Assembly: GCF_013359935.1 (NCBI RefSeq)
Contig: NZ_JABMCB010000179.1
Location: forward strand, 1 to 64,000
DNA from: Paenibacillus xylanilyticus
GTDB taxonomy: Bacteria > Bacillota > Bacilli > Paenibacillales > Paenibacillaceae
Reading direction: 5' to 3'
DNA length: 64,000 nt
In this document: positions 51,986 to 61,693 of the stretch, piece after piece
Numbering within the stretch: position 1 is the stretch's first letter
Layout: each line of letters opens with the position of its first letter
Program-made: the position numbers and the translations under genes
Notes under the pieces: generated by a model
The model's database searches: none
What the model saw: the letters and a program-made list of their open reading frames with translations, nothing else
What the model was told of the DNA's origin: nothing

Positions 51986-52954
51986 TTATTTCAGGTTGCC
52001 CTCAGGCAGATTTTTCCTGAGATAATTCATAGCATTATTCCACATCCAGCCGCGTACTAGCTTTTCGTCGTAGTGCTTGAGAAGAGTTTCAATCAGCTTC
52101 GGATACTGACCTGGGTGCTCAAGACCTTGAATATACGTCGGTATTCCATCAAAATCAGAGCCCATCATCAGATGATGCTCCCCGCCCAGAGAACAGACCT
52201 GTTCAATATGAGGCAGCAAATGTTCGATCCTCACTTCGCCTTCCTGCTTCACAAACCATGGAACAAACGTCAGCCCGATGCGCCCATCCCTTGCAATAAT
52301 TGCACGAATCTGATCATCCTTCAGATTGCGCACATTTGGACATACCGTATAACTGTTGGAATGAGAAGCAATAAAAGGTCGCTCACTTAGCTCTGCAAGT
52401 TCCCAGAACCCCTTCTCCGTCAAATGTGACACATCCAGCAGCATCCCGATCCGATTGCACAGGTGAACCAGTTCCCTGCCCCTCTCCGTCAGTCCGGCTC
52501 CACGCTTCTCCAACACGCCGTCCGCTGCCCAATTGGCATAGTTCCAGGTAAGCCCCATAACCCGTACACCCATCTGGTAACAAAGCTCAAGATAAAACAG
52601 GTTGCCTTCGAGCCCATCCACTCCCTCCAGTGTTAGCAGACCCCAAGGATTAGCCGTTTGACCTAGTTGAGCTACCTGCTCCCGCCATAACAACGTATGA
52701 GTACCGCTAGGCCGTCCACTGCTTCTCTCCACACGTTTGCGATAAACCTCCAGCTGACCAACGATATGTTCAAACTTGCCCTTACCAAGCACTTCGGGCA
52801 GATAGATGGCAAATGCCTGCAATCCTACATTGCCTTCCTTGATCCGCTGCAGATTCACATCCAGTGCTGAGTCATCCTCAAATGAAAGAGCAGGCTGCAT
52901 CAACATTTTGCTCAATGCATCACAGTGATAATCGGCTACACGCCACTCGGCCAT
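51986..52954 (-). CDS. Membrane dipeptidase family (peptidase M19)
   Basis: A 322-residue TIM-barrel metallopeptidase. DYHCD near residue 8 is the HxD metal motif, LTLEGVDGL, DVSHL and SHSNSYTVCPNVRNL add further metal ligands, and MGSDFDGIP closes the site. Renal-dipeptidase-type enzymes cleave dipeptides. No signal peptide. GGAGGGTT precedes the ATG. The gene stands alone. Confidence 0.92.
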   Translation of the reverse strand: MAEWRVADYHCDALSKMLMQPALSFEDDSALDVNLQRIKEGNVGLQAFAIYLPEVLGKGKFEHIVGQLEVYRKRVERSSGRPSGTHTLLWREQVAQLGQTANPWGLLTLEGVDGLEGNLFYLELCYQMGVRVMGLTWNYANWAADGVLEKRGAGLTERGRELVHLCNRIGMLLDVSHLTEKGFWELAELSERPFIASHSNSYTVCPNVRNLKDDQIRAIIARDGRIGLTFVPWFVKQEGEVRIEHLLPHIEQVCSLGGEHHLMMGSDFDGIPTYIQGLEHPGQYPKLIETLLKHYDEKLVRGWMWNNAMNYLRKNLPEGNLK

Positions 52955-53008
52955 GGTTAACCCTCCCTATGTAATTCTTTGGAACTTGTTCTTCCTAATG
53001 CAGAATGC

Positions 53009-53038
53009 AAAAAAACCTGTCTACTCCGTAAACAGGTT
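53009..53038 (-). terminator. Terminator after spoVS
   Basis: On the minus strand AACCTGT, loop of 11, ACAGGTT, then five more T. It lies 20 bp after the spoVS stop. Confidence 0.75.
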
Positions 53039-53057
53039 CAATGCATAAGTACATGTA

Positions 53058-53318
53058 TTATCTGGGCTCCACAATCAGCTTAATGGCCGTTCGGTCCTCA
53101 CCGTCTATCACAATGTCTGTAAAAGCTGGAATACAAATCAAGTCAACTCCGCTTGGTGCTACAAATCCCCGGGCTATCGCTACCGCTTTAATGGCTTGGT
53201 TCAGTGCTCCCGCTCCAATGGCCTGCAGTTCAGCATTTCCACGTTCACGAAGAACTCCTGCAAGTGCGCCGGCTACGGAATTGGGATTGGACTTTGCTGA
53301 AACTTTTAATACTTCCAT
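53058..53318 (-). CDS. spoVS: Stage V sporulation protein S
   Basis: An 86-residue Alba-fold protein (EVLKVSAKSNPNSVAGALAG, IGAGALNQAIKAVAIARGF, LICIPAFTDIVIDGE), almost invariant in Bacillales. It affects sporulation and septation timing. The ATG has GGGAGGT upstream; the longer frame is not used. It follows ymdB and rny as in B. subtilis. Confidence 0.96.
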   Translation of the reverse strand: MEVLKVSAKSNPNSVAGALAGVLRERGNAELQAIGAGALNQAIKAVAIARGFVAPSGVDLICIPAFTDIVIDGEDRTAIKLIVEPR

Positions 53319-53435
53319 GGTAAGTACCTCCCTGGGAATGTTGAATGTTTGTTTCCACTTACTAGATGTTATTCGCGGGAGGTAAAAAAATTCCTTCTTT
53401 TTAGACGGGTTTCCTTGCAAAATGGGGCAATCCCC

Positions 53436-54230
53436 CTATTCCATGCGCCACTCGTCTTCCATCAGGCGGATTTTTTCAATTTTTGTAGCGGCCCCTGTGG
53501 ACTCATCAATCTCTACAAACACGCCATGGAAATGCCATTTGCCATCATCCACTACAAATCGTACCGGCAGCTGGGTGTAGAATTTTCGCAGTACCGCTTC
53601 GCGCTCCATGCCAAGGATGCCGTCACGCGGTCCGACCATGCCCGCATCCGTTAAGTATGCTGTCCCACCAGGCAAAATCCGGTCATCATTACTTTGTACA
53701 TGCGTATGTGTTCCTACTACCAGCGAGGCACGTCCATCCAGATGCCAGCCCATCGCAATCTTCTCGGAAGTTGCCTCGGCATGCATATCCACAAGGATGC
53801 ATTTGTGATTCTGACGCAGCTCATCAACAATCTCATCCGCCACGCGGAATGGGCAATCGAGTGCAGGCAAAAACGTACGACCTTGCAGGTTTACGATGGC
53901 CAGCTCTTTACCTTCACCTTTAACCACCGTGTATCCTCTGCCTGGAGTTCCTGGTGGAAAGTTCGCAGGTCTGATCATGCGCGGTTCATCATCTATAAAA
54001 TCAAAAATGTCCTTATTGTCCCAAGTATGGTTGCCCAGAGTAATCCCGTGCACACCCCAGTTGAAGAATTCATTGGCAATAGCCCCCGTGATTCCACGGC
54101 CCGCTGCTGCATTCTCGCCATTTACAATAACCACATGTGGCTTATATTTCGTTTTCAGATATGGCAAATTTTCTTTCAAAGCCTTACGCCCTACGTTGCC
54201 TACAATATCACCGATAAACAGTACTTTCAT
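53436..54230 (-). CDS. ymdB: YmdB metallophosphoesterase
   Basis: A 264-residue phosphodiesterase with GDIVGNVGR, NGENAAAGRG, GNHTWDN, DMHAEATSEK and GTHTHVQ, which bind the two metals. In Bacillus YmdB affects biofilm versus motility and cleaves 2',3'-cAMP. AAGGAGG precedes the ATG. Between rny and spoVS in the conserved order. Confidence 0.95.
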   Translation of the reverse strand: MKVLFIGDIVGNVGRKALKENLPYLKTKYKPHVVIVNGENAAAGRGITGAIANEFFNWGVHGITLGNHTWDNKDIFDFIDDEPRMIRPANFPPGTPGRGYTVVKGEGKELAIVNLQGRTFLPALDCPFRVADEIVDELRQNHKCILVDMHAEATSEKIAMGWHLDGRASLVVGTHTHVQSNDDRILPGGTAYLTDAGMVGPRDGILGMEREAVLRKFYTQLPVRFVVDDGKWHFHGVFVEIDESTGAATKIEKIRLMEDEWRME

Positions 54231-54320
54231 TGCATTGCCTCCTTAATTCCCCGCAAGCTTGCTTTATTTAGCCAGCACTTAAGCATTTGCAGGGTCCCTA
54301 TCCCGTCAGATCTTTTTTTT

Positions 54321-54382
54321 AAAATCGCCCGTTACCGGGCTATCAACAGGAAAAGTGGCCCCAATACAGCGGCCACTTTTCC
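54321..54382 (-). terminator. Two hairpins after rny
   Basis: GGAAAAGTGGCC (54349-54360) and GGCCACTTTTCC (54371-54382) form a perfect 12-bp repeat. Next on the minus strand is GCCCG-GTAA-CGGGC followed by GATTTT (54321-54340). Together they separate rny from ymdB. Confidence 0.7.
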
Positions 54383-54390
54383 GTAAAGCT

Positions 54391-55929
54391 CTATTTTGCG
54401 TATTCAACCGCCCGGGTTTCCCGGATGACGGTGACTTTGATATGACCTGGATAATCGAGTTCATTCTCAATCATCTTCGTAATGTCACGTGCGAGACGGA
54501 ATGCTTCGGCATCATCAATTTTCTCAGGCTGTACCATAACGCGAACTTCGCGTCCGGCCTGAATGGCATACGATTTCTCGACACCTTCGAACGATTCCGA
54601 AATTTCTTCCAGTTTCTCCAGTCGTTTGATATACGTTTCCAGTGTTTCGCGGCGTGCACCCGGTCTTGCTGCAGACAGCGCATCTGCTGCGCCAACCAGC
54701 ATGGCAATGACCGAAGTTGCTTCGCAATCCCCGTGATGGGACGCGATACTGTTGATTACTACCGGATGTTCTTTATATTTCTTCGCCAGCTCCACGCCGA
54801 TTTCAACGTGTGATCCTTCCACTTCGTGATCCAGCGCTTTACCGATGTCATGCAATAGGCCTGCACGTCTTGCAAGTGTAACGTCTTCTCCGAGTTCGCC
54901 AGCCATCAATCCAGCCAGATAAGCGACTTCCATCGAATGTTTCAAGACGTTCTGGCCGTAGCTTGTACGGAACTTCAACCGGCCCAAAATTTTGATCAGG
55001 TCCGGATGCAGACCATGCACGCCCACTTCAAAGGTAGCTTGCTCACCGTATTCACGGATGCGCTCATCCACTTCTTTGCGGGATTTCTCCACCATCTCTT
55101 CAATGCGTGCCGGGTGAATGCGTCCGTCAGCCACCAGTTTTTCCAGGGCAGTACGGGCAATCTCACGACGGATCGGGTCAAAGCCCGACAGAATAACCGC
55201 TTCTGGCGTATCATCGATAATAAGGTCAATCCCGGTTAGGGTTTCAAGCGCACGGATGTTACGTCCTTCACGACCGATAATCCGGCCTTTCATTTCTTCA
55301 TTAGGCAAGGTTACAACAGATACCGTTGTCTCTGCCACATGATCCGCTGCACAGCGTTGAATAGCAAGTGTAATAATTTCGCGGGATTTCTTGTCCGCCT
55401 CTTCCTTCGCCTGCTGTTCAATGTCCTTGATCATTTGAGCCGTCTCGTGACGAACTTCCTGTTCTACGTTGGACAGTATGATACTGCGTGCATCTTCCAT
55501 GGTGAGGTTGGATATACGCTCCAGTTCCGTCACCTGATTTTTGTAAATCATTTCGATCTGCTGCTGTGTCTCATCAATTCGCTTCTCTTTGTTAGCCACT
55601 TGCTCTTCTTTACGTTCGAGTGATTCCATCTTTTTATCCAGCGACTCTTCTTTTTGCAACAATCGTCTTTCTTGTCGTTGAATTTCATTCCGACGTTCAC
55701 GAGTGTCTTTTTCAGCTTCGGCCCGAATGCGATGAATCTCATCCTTCGCTTCCAGCACCGTCTCTTTCTTCTGTGCTTCTGCCTCTTTCTTCGCGTTCTC
55801 AACGATCTGTACGGCAGCTTGTTCCGCACTGGAGATTTTAGCCTCTGCAAGAGATTTGCGAATAAAATATCCTACTCCGAACCCAATGAATAGCGCGGCA
55901 ACAACGAGAACGATCGTGATTGCAATCAT
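54391..55929 (-). CDS. rny: Ribonuclease Y
   Basis: A 512-residue endonuclease: an N-terminal membrane helix (1-25), a long coiled coil (25-190), a KH domain with [11 protein letters not shown] and an HD domain ([22 protein letters not shown]). RNase Y starts mRNA decay at the membrane. The ATG has GGAGGTGA upstream; the GTG three codons earlier overlaps that site. The 300-bp gap before recX holds no gene. Confidence 0.96.
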   Translation of the reverse strand: MIAITIVLVVAALFIGFGVGYFIRKSLAEAKISSAEQAAVQIVENAKKEAEAQKKETVLEAKDEIHRIRAEAEKDTRERRNEIQRQERRLLQKEESLDKKMESLERKEEQVANKEKRIDETQQQIEMIYKNQVTELERISNLTMEDARSIILSNVEQEVRHETAQMIKDIEQQAKEEADKKSREIITLAIQRCAADHVAETTVSVVTLPNEEMKGRIIGREGRNIRALETLTGIDLIIDDTPEAVILSGFDPIRREIARTALEKLVADGRIHPARIEEMVEKSRKEVDERIREYGEQATFEVGVHGLHPDLIKILGRLKFRTSYGQNVLKHSMEVAYLAGLMAGELGEDVTLARRAGLLHDIGKALDHEVEGSHVEIGVELAKKYKEHPVVINSIASHHGDCEATSVIAMLVGAADALSAARPGARRETLETYIKRLEKLEEISESFEGVEKSYAIQAGREVRVMVQPEKIDDAEAFRLARDITKMIENELDYPGHIKVTVIRETRAVEYAK

Positions 55930-56236
55930 ACTGTTCACCTCCTCGTTGATTCCTCCAAGGCATTCCTTGGGTCAATTTGCTGTTTTCAAGTCATACATAT
56001 GTTTGGGAATAACGATACCTACGGCGATCCCCCGCCGATTTTCATTTCAAGTGTACATGTTACCACGTACTATTCGCCATCTTCAGCGAACCCATAATCA
56101 TGAAGGTTAAATCCTAAGAAACCGAAACCGCTTTTTTGGAAGGAAAAAGGGTTGTCCATTTCTTACAGACTCATGTCCATTTTAGTATTTGACGAAAGAA
56201 ATTGTCAAGAGAATGCAACACACTGTGTACTCTCTG

Positions 56237-56977
56237 TTAATCCCATGACAACAACTCGTCGTCTTCAGGATCTTCTGCTTCATCTTCTTCAATTAAACAA
56301 TTTACGACTTTGCGTACCATATCCATAGGAAACCCGCGCCGCATCAGGAAAGGAAGCGTTTTGCGTTTCTTCTCCGAAATGTCTCCTTTGACCTGATTCC
56401 ATTTCTTTCGTCCAGCGGTCAAAGCTGTTTCAAACTCCGCATCCGTACTTACACCTTCAAGTGCTTCAACGATGAGTTCATTGGCAATTCCCTTTTGACG
56501 CAGCTCTTGCCTTATCCACAGTTTTCCCTTCCTCTGCCCTGTCATACGCTGTCTTGTCCATTCCTTCGCAAACCCTTCATCGTCTATGAGCTTCTCCTGC
56601 TCAAGCCGATCCAGCACCTCTTCAATCAACGGTGCAGCGAATTCCTTTTGACGCAGCCGCTGGCTTAATTCATACCTTGTACGCTGTTTGTGCTCCAGAT
56701 AGCGCAGAGCCTGCACATAGGTTTGCTGGCGCTCATCCGCTATTATAATTTCCTCCAGGTCCTTCTTTACAAACGTGTTGCCACGGGTCATTCGATATTT
56801 GATCATTACATCTTCAAGTACAGTAATTGAGTACAAACCAAACGTGATTCGGTAACGAGCTTGCCTGCTCTTTGTTCGTTCTACCCGTGTAATGGTAAGT
56901 TCTTCGTTGTCCGGGAATTGGGAGATTCCCTCCAGCTCTGCTTTATCATACAAATCATCATCATCGTGTTGATCCAT
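56237..56977 (-). CDS. recX: Regulatory protein RecX
   Basis: A 246-residue helical-repeat protein (RYLEHKQRTRYELSQRL.., LIDDEGFAKEWTRQR..KGKLWIRQELRQKGI) that binds RecA filaments and limits or adjusts their activity. AAGGGGAGA precedes the ATG. It follows recA on the same strand, 254 bp after the recA stop, but a terminator stands between, so it may have its own promoter or depend on read-through. Confidence 0.9.
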   Translation of the reverse strand: MDQHDDDDLYDKAELEGISQFPDNEELTITRVERTKSRQARYRITFGLYSITVLEDVMIKYRMTRGNTFVKKDLEEIIIADERQQTYVQALRYLEHKQRTRYELSQRLRQKEFAAPLIEEVLDRLEQEKLIDDEGFAKEWTRQRMTGQRKGKLWIRQELRQKGIANELIVEALEGVSTDAEFETALTAGRKKWNQVKGDISEKKRKTLPFLMRRGFPMDMVRKVVNCLIEEDEAEDPEDDELLSWD

Positions 56978-57030
56978 TCAGGTCTCCCCTTCCACATTGT
57001 TCGTTATCTGTTTATGCAGAAACTAACCAA

Positions 57031-57058
57031 ATACAAAAAGCCGGGAACCAAGCCCGGC
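57031..57058 (-). terminator. Terminator between recA and recX
   Basis: On the minus strand GCCGGG, loop CTTGGTT, CCCGGC, then TTTTTGTATTT. Between it and recA lies another hairpin, CTGTCC-AGAA-GGACAG at about 57093-57108, without a T-run. Confidence 0.8.
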
Positions 57059-57230
57059 CACATCACTCTCAATAGGCGTGCTAACAGCCCCTGTCCTTCT
57101 GGACAGAGGCCTTTAAACAGCGCACGAATATACGCCTTACCCCTTGCAAGATCGAGCCAAGCTCAATCCAGACAAGTTCGGGAGGCTCCAGAAGACAAAA
57201 CGTATTCCGGGGCCACCCTGCCAGGAAGGA

Positions 57231-58295
57231 TTACTCGTTGATTTCAAACAACTCTTGTTCTTCTGCTTCTTCTTTTTGTTGATCTTCACTCGTTGGAGCT
57301 GGAACAACCGTCGTCAGATTGCTTGCTTCACGGATTTTTTGCTCAATAACTTGTGCAATCTCTTTATGCTCTTTCATGAACTGCTTCGCATTTTCACGAC
57401 CTTGGCCCAGACGTTCACCCTCGTAAGAATACCAAGCACCACTTTTATTAACGATATCCAGTTCTGTACCAATATCAATTATACTACCTTCTCTGGAAAT
57501 CCCTTCACCGTACATGATATCTACTTCAGCCTGTTTGAATGGCGGCGCAACTTTGTTTTTCACAACTTTTACGCGAGTACGGTTACCAATAATGTCATTG
57601 CCTGATTTAATACTCTCAATACGACGAACATCCAGACGAACGGTAGAGTAGAATTTCAAGGCACGTCCACCAGGTGTTGTCTCTGGGTTACCAAACATTA
57701 CCCCAACTTTTTCACGAAGTTGGTTGATGAAGATGGCAATCGTTTTGGATTTGCTGATTGCCCCGGAAAGTTTACGCAGTGCCTGGGACATCAGACGTGC
57801 TTGCAAACCAACGTGGGAATCCCCCATCTCGCCTTCAATCTCAGCTTTTGGTACCAATGCTGCTACAGAGTCAACAACGATAATATCAACAGCGCCACTG
57901 CGCACAAGTGCTTCAGCAATTTCCAGCGCCTGCTCACCCGTATCAGGCTGGGACAAAAGCAATTCATCGATGTTAACGCCCAGTTTACTTGCATACTGGG
58001 GATCCAGTGCGTGCTCGGCATCGATAAATGCAGCTTGTCCACCGACTCTTTGCACTTCAGCAATCGCATGCAATGCCACAGTTGTTTTACCTGAAGATTC
58101 AGGTCCATATATTTCAACAATCCGGCCTTTTGGCAAGCCGCCTGTTCCTAGTGCTATATCCAGAGCTAAAGATCCGCTGGGTATGATTTCCACTTGCATG
58201 TGAGTTGACTCACCCAGTTTCATGATAGATCCTTTACCAAATTGCTTCTCTATTTGACGGAGCGCCATATCAAGCGCGGCACGACGGTCTGACAA
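57231..58295 (-). CDS. recA: Recombinase RecA
   Basis: A 354-residue Rec[14 protein letters not shown] (Walker A, near residue 64), [33 protein letters not shown] (loop L2), and an acidic C-terminal tail. It pairs homologous DNA and triggers LexA self-cleavage. I chose the TTG at 58295 ([13 protein letters not shown]), after AAAGGGTGTGA; a GTG three codons earlier is the alternative. A LexA box lies just upstream. Confidence 0.97.
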   Translation of the reverse strand: MSDRRAALDMALRQIEKQFGKGSIMKLGESTHMQVEIIPSGSLALDIALGTGGLPKGRIVEIYGPESSGKTTVALHAIAEVQRVGGQAAFIDAEHALDPQYASKLGVNIDELLLSQPDTGEQALEIAEALVRSGAVDIIVVDSVAALVPKAEIEGEMGDSHVGLQARLMSQALRKLSGAISKSKTIAIFINQLREKVGVMFGNPETTPGGRALKFYSTVRLDVRRIESIKSGNDIIGNRTRVKVVKNKVAPPFKQAEVDIMYGEGISREGSIIDIGTELDIVNKSGAWYSYEGERLGQGRENAKQFMKEHKEIAQVIEQKIREASNLTTVVPAPTSEDQQKEEAEEQELFEINE

Positions 58296-58326
58296 TATGC
58301 TCACACCCTTTACTGTTTATAAGATA

Positions 58327-58378
58327 ATGATACCTTGTTTTAACACGTTTGCCAAGCTTTTTTTCGAACATACATTCG
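58327..58378 (-). promoter_or_regulatory. recA promoter and SOS (LexA) box
   Basis: TTGGCA (58355-58350), 17 bases, TATCAT (58332-58327) on the minus strand. The box CGAATGTATGTTCG (58378-58365) lies 9 bp upstream of the -35 and matches the Gram-positive consensus CGAAC-N4-GTTCG with one change. Transcription should rise after DNA damage. Confidence 0.85.
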
Positions 58379-58433
58379 TTTTTTTTGTGAAGGCCGAGGC
58401 GCCTCTTCCTGGGCGAAACTTGCAATGAAACAG

Positions 58434-58480
58434 AAAAAAGAACCGCAAATAAGGCTGAAATGCCTGATTCTACGGTTCTT
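58434..58480 (-). terminator. Terminator after cinA
   Basis: On the minus strand AGAACCG ... CGGTTCT with an inner AGGC..GCCT stem, followed by TTTTTT. Confidence 0.7.
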
Positions 58481-58533
58481 CCGTCTGTTTAGATTATACT
58501 TCATACTGCCTGCAAAAGCAATTCAGTGTCCAA

Positions 58534-59790
58534 CTAGTCCACAGCAACGAGCTTGCGCCATAAACGGTACAAAATGGCTTTGGTTGAACGGATGCGGACC
58601 GTCTCCCGATTTCCGTTGATACGCAGTTCGTGGATCTCCGTCTCTTTTCCCCGCTCAGCCAGTGCGATAAAAACGAGTCCTGGGGGCTTGCGTTCCGAAT
58701 AACCGGGACCTGCTACACCTGTAACCGACAGACCAAAATCGGAATCACCGATCATGCGTACCTGCTCAGCCAAAACTTTGGCCACTTCAGGACTCACAGC
58801 CCCGGGAGCCTCCTCACCTTCCAGATAATCATGAGGAACATTCAGCAGCTTTTCCTTTATTTCGTTGGAATAACATACAATTCCGCCTTTGAGCATGGAC
58901 GCACTGCCAGGAACCGATGTCAGACTTTGCATGACAAGCCCTCCTGTACAGCTCTCAGCCGCGCTAAGGGTCAGACCCATATCAGCCATCATCGTCACGA
59001 TTGTGTACTCTATAGGCACATCCTCGTTCGCGTAGAGGTGTTCTGGCAACCGCTCCCTGATTAGTACCTCCATTGCATCCAGTTTCTGCTTGGCCTCATT
59101 TTCACTCGGCGCCTTGGTGGAAACCCGTACTGTTACTTCTCCCTCACTAGCATAGGGAGCGATCGTCGGGTCAGTTTGACTATCGATCAGATCAAGCAGA
59201 CGGTCTTCCAAAGCCGACTCGCCGATCCCTGCGAACTTCAACATTCTCGAATAGATGGGCATTTCATTCGTAAGCACGTGCTGGAACAGCCAAGGTTTGA
59301 CCTCCTGCTCAAACATGGGGATCAACTCTTTCGGCGGCCCAGGCATGACAATATAATGTTTGCCATTGTCCGTAATGGCGTTCCCTGCTGCAAGACCCGT
59401 TTCATTAGCAAGCGGGGTTCCTCCCTCAACCACGATGGCCTGGCGCCGATTGTTCTCAGTCATCTCCACATTGCGATCCCTGAAGAAGCTTTCGATCTTA
59501 TCCATTGCCATCCGATCAATATGTAGATTACGACCCAAAACTGCTGCTATCGCATCCTTGGTCAAATCATCCTGTGTAGGTCCGATGCCGCCAGAGAACA
59601 AAATAACGTCTGCGCGTCCCTGGGCTATTCGAATGGCTTCACTCAGACGGTTCAAATTGTCCCCCACTACAGTTTGAAAATAAACATCAATACCGATAGC
59701 TGCCAGTTCGCGGGATAGATATCTGGCATTTGTATTCACGATCTGCCCAAGCAGCAACTCTGTTCCGACTGCGATAATTTCTGCCTTCAT
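58534..59790 (-). CDS. cinA: CinA-family protein
   Basis: A 418-residue protein in two parts: an N-terminal MoCF-like pyrophosphatase (MKAEIIAVGTELLLGQI, SGGIGPTQDDLT) and a C-terminal CinA domain (TLSAAESCTGGLVMQSLT, VTGVAGPG) that deamidates NMN. CinA is linked to competence and NAD repair. AGGAGG precedes the ATG. It is the gene before recA, as is usual in Bacillales and streptococci. Confidence 0.94.
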   Translation of the reverse strand: MKAEIIAVGTELLLGQIVNTNARYLSRELAAIGIDVYFQTVVGDNLNRLSEAIRIAQGRADVILFSGGIGPTQDDLTKDAIAAVLGRNLHIDRMAMDKIESFFRDRNVEMTENNRRQAIVVEGGTPLANETGLAAGNAITDNGKHYIVMPGPPKELIPMFEQEVKPWLFQHVLTNEMPIYSRMLKFAGIGESALEDRLLDLIDSQTDPTIAPYASEGEVTVRVSTKAPSENEAKQKLDAMEVLIRERLPEHLYANEDVPIEYTIVTMMADMGLTLSAAESCTGGLVMQSLTSVPGSASMLKGGIVCYSNEIKEKLLNVPHDYLEGEEAPGAVSPEVAKVLAEQVRMIGDSDFGLSVTGVAGPGYSERKPPGLVFIALAERGKETEIHELRINGNRETVRIRSTKAILYRLWRKLVAVD

Positions 59791-59822
59791 TCAGCATCCT
59801 CCTGTGCACAATGTGAGTGATC

Positions 59823-59855
59823 AAAGGGCAATAGGATGTTTTCCTATTGCCCTTT
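59823..59855 (-). terminator. Perfect hairpin between pgsA and cinA
   Basis: AAAGGGCAATAGGA and TCCTATTGCCCTTT, 14 bp with a 5-base loop. Only TTT follows, so termination may be partial. A smaller inverted repeat, CCGTTTGA-GG-TCAAACGG, covers the pgsA stop at about 59881-59899. Confidence 0.6.
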
Positions 59856-59898
59856 GCGCAAGCTGTTCTTCATAAATTACCCGTTTGACCTCAAACGG

Positions 59899-60486
59899 TT
59901 ACGCTTTTGATAAATTAAGCAAATTTTTGTTTTTGATGAAATAGTCAACACCTGACCAGATCGTAATAAGCGCTGCCGCCCAAACTGCAATAACATCAAC
60001 TTGAATTCCCGTGTAGGAGAATGGGAAGTTGTTAAGCAGCAGCAATACAATGGCGATGATTTGCACCACCGTTTTCAGCTTGCCCCAGCTGCTGGCCGCA
60101 ACAACCGATCCATCCAGCAAAGCAATTTGGCGAAGCCCCGTAACCGCAAACTCCCGACTGATAATAACAACAGCGATCCATGAGTCCAACTTGCCCATCT
60201 CAACAAGTGAAATGAGCACTGCAGTCACAAGCAGCTTGTCTGCCAGTGGATCAAGCAATTTGCCCAAATTGGTGACCATATTGTTTTTCCGTGCCAGATA
60301 TCCATCAATTCCATCCGTACTGGCTGCAATGACAAATATAATGGCAGCGACCAGCTGATTGTACGGAAGCGATAAACTTCCAATCTGCAAAGGCTCCGGA
60401 TAAAATGGAAAGTCCACGAGCAGAAACACCATCAAAAAAGGGATTAAGCAAATTCGTGCAAGCGTAATCCGGTTGGGTAAATTCAC
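59899..60486 (-). CDS. pgsA: CDP-diacylglycerol-glycerol-3-phosphate 3-phosphatidyltransferase
   Basis: A 195-residue membrane enzyme that makes phosphatidylglycerol phosphate. The CDP-alcohol motif D-G-x2-A-R-x8-G-x3-D-x3-D is present (DGIDGYLARKNN .. GKLLDPLADK). About five membrane helices. GTG start with AGGGAGGG upstream. A long leader of about 250 bases precedes it. Confidence 0.94.
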   Translation of the reverse strand: MNLPNRITLARICLIPFLMVFLLVDFPFYPEPLQIGSLSLPYNQLVAAIIFVIAASTDGIDGYLARKNNMVTNLGKLLDPLADKLLVTAVLISLVEMGKLDSWIAVVIISREFAVTGLRQIALLDGSVVAASSWGKLKTVVQIIAIVLLLLNNFPFSYTGIQVDVIAVWAAALITIWSGVDYFIKNKNLLNLSKA

Positions 60487-60746
60487 AAGACGCCCTCCCT
60501 CTTATCCTCCAATACTCCAAACAATCATCTTAATCCCGTATCCATCATCCGGAAGGTGAACATTTACAGTTTCACTGCGTACACCACTGCTCTCATATGT
60601 AAAAACGCAAAAAATAAAGTCAACCGTTCAAACGCAAAAACCGTTTTAAACGTTCCGGCGACTTCCAGAAGATGTACTGCTTTTCACAAAGTCAGCAAAA
60701 CGATGATGACTGGGCTTTTATGCTTGTTTGCTAGCAATGCACACTT

Positions 60747-60775
60747 AGTATAATATACGCCAATTGCAGTGTCAA
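60747..60775 (-). promoter_or_regulatory. Sigma-A promoter upstream of pgsA
   Basis: TTGACA (60775-60770), 17 bases, TATACT (60752-60747) on the minus strand, nearly perfect. Transcription would start near 60740, leaving a leader of about 255 bases before the pgsA GTG. The leader contains two TTTTTGCGTTT direct repeats at about 60600-60650 and no clear gene. Confidence 0.7.
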
Positions 60776-60811
60776 AACACGTTTTCCCACCACAAAGCGC
60801 GCATAACAAAT

Positions 60812-61303
60812 TTATTTGAAATTGGTATATTGCAAATCAAGAGGCAAATTGGCACCATTCAAAAGCTGCATTACGGCCTGCAAATCATTTTTACTCTTAC
60901 CAGTTACCCGGAGCTGATCTCCTTGAATCTGACTCTTCACCTTCATTTTGGAGTCCCGGATCAGAATATTGATCTTTTTGGCGATATCCTGGTCAATCCC
61001 TTGTTTAAAATTTAAACGCTGACGGACTGTCCCCGATGAAGCTGGCTCCACTTTGCCATAGTCAATGTTTTTGAGCGGCAGGTTCCGCTTCGCCATTTTG
61101 GATTGTAGTACATCAATAACAGCCTTAAGTTTGGTCTCATCATCGGATACGATCGTCAACGCATCCTTGTCCAATTTCAAACTGCTTTTGCTTCCCTTAA
61201 AATCGTAACGTGTGCCGATTTCCTTCTCCGTTTGTGTAACGGCATTCGTTAATTCCTGCAAGTCCATTTTGGACACGATATCGAACGAATTTTCTGAACT
61301 CAA
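60812..61303 (-). CDS. YajQ family nucleotide-binding protein
   Basis: A 163-residue protein typical of YajQ (SSENSFDIVSK, GTRYDFKGSKS, GKVEPASSGTVRQ). YajQ proteins bind c-di-GMP in some bacteria and nucleotides or RNA in others. The TTG at 61303 follows AAAGGGTGA at good spacing and matches the usual N-terminus better than the GTG three codons upstream. Confidence 0.92.
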   Translation of the reverse strand: MSSENSFDIVSKMDLQELTNAVTQTEKEIGTRYDFKGSKSSLKLDKDALTIVSDDETKLKAVIDVLQSKMAKRNLPLKNIDYGKVEPASSGTVRQRLNFKQGIDQDIAKKINILIRDSKMKVKSQIQGDQLRVTGKSKNDLQAVMQLLNGANLPLDLQYTNFK

Positions 61304-61392
61304 ACTGGTCACCCTTTCAATTAATCATTTGTTCTGTGTAACATTATAGAGGATTCGCCACGGAAAAGTCTAATTTTAAAGGGCTGATGGAA

Positions 61393-61440
61393 CGAAAAAA
61401 GCATTTTTGGCCACCACTTTCGCAGTAGCCAAAAATGCTT
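61393..61440 (-). terminator. Long terminator after the small membrane protein
   Basis: AAGCATTTTTGGC and GCCAAAAATGCTT arms with an inner ACT..AGT pairing, followed by TTTTCG on the minus strand. Confidence 0.75.
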
Positions 61441-61454
61441 ATACGCACAGCAAT

Positions 61455-61619
61455 CTAATATCGGCTGCGGTTGGGCTGTCTGAACATGTCAAGCACACCC
61501 AAAAGGACATGCGCAAGTCCAAAACCCAGAATTCCATAACCCCAAGCGCTTGGAGTCAAATAATACCCCAGGAGGCTGACAATGATACCCAAACCTGTGA
61601 CGATCCAGCTTACTGTCAT
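61455..61619 (-). CDS. Small membrane protein, 54 residues
   Basis: ATG 61619 with GCGAGGTGG upstream; the frame MTVSWIVTGLGIIVSLLGYY.. holds two membrane helices and ends in a basic tail (FRQPNRSRY). It lies between rodZ and yajQ on the same strand and is followed by a terminator. No family recognised; the layout supports a real gene. Confidence 0.75.
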   Translation of the reverse strand: MTVSWIVTGLGIIVSLLGYYLTPSAWGYGILGFGLAHVLLGVLDMFRQPNRSRY

Positions 61620-61693
61620 AGCCTTCCCACCTCGCTTTACCGAAAGTTAACTGCAAGTGAAAACAACCTTATTGTCCCCAGCAGTTAAAGCCC

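Noticed and set aside
53694..54386. A 230-residue plus-strand ORF opposite ymdB
   Set aside because: Antisense to the conserved ymdB; no ribosome site and no known domain.
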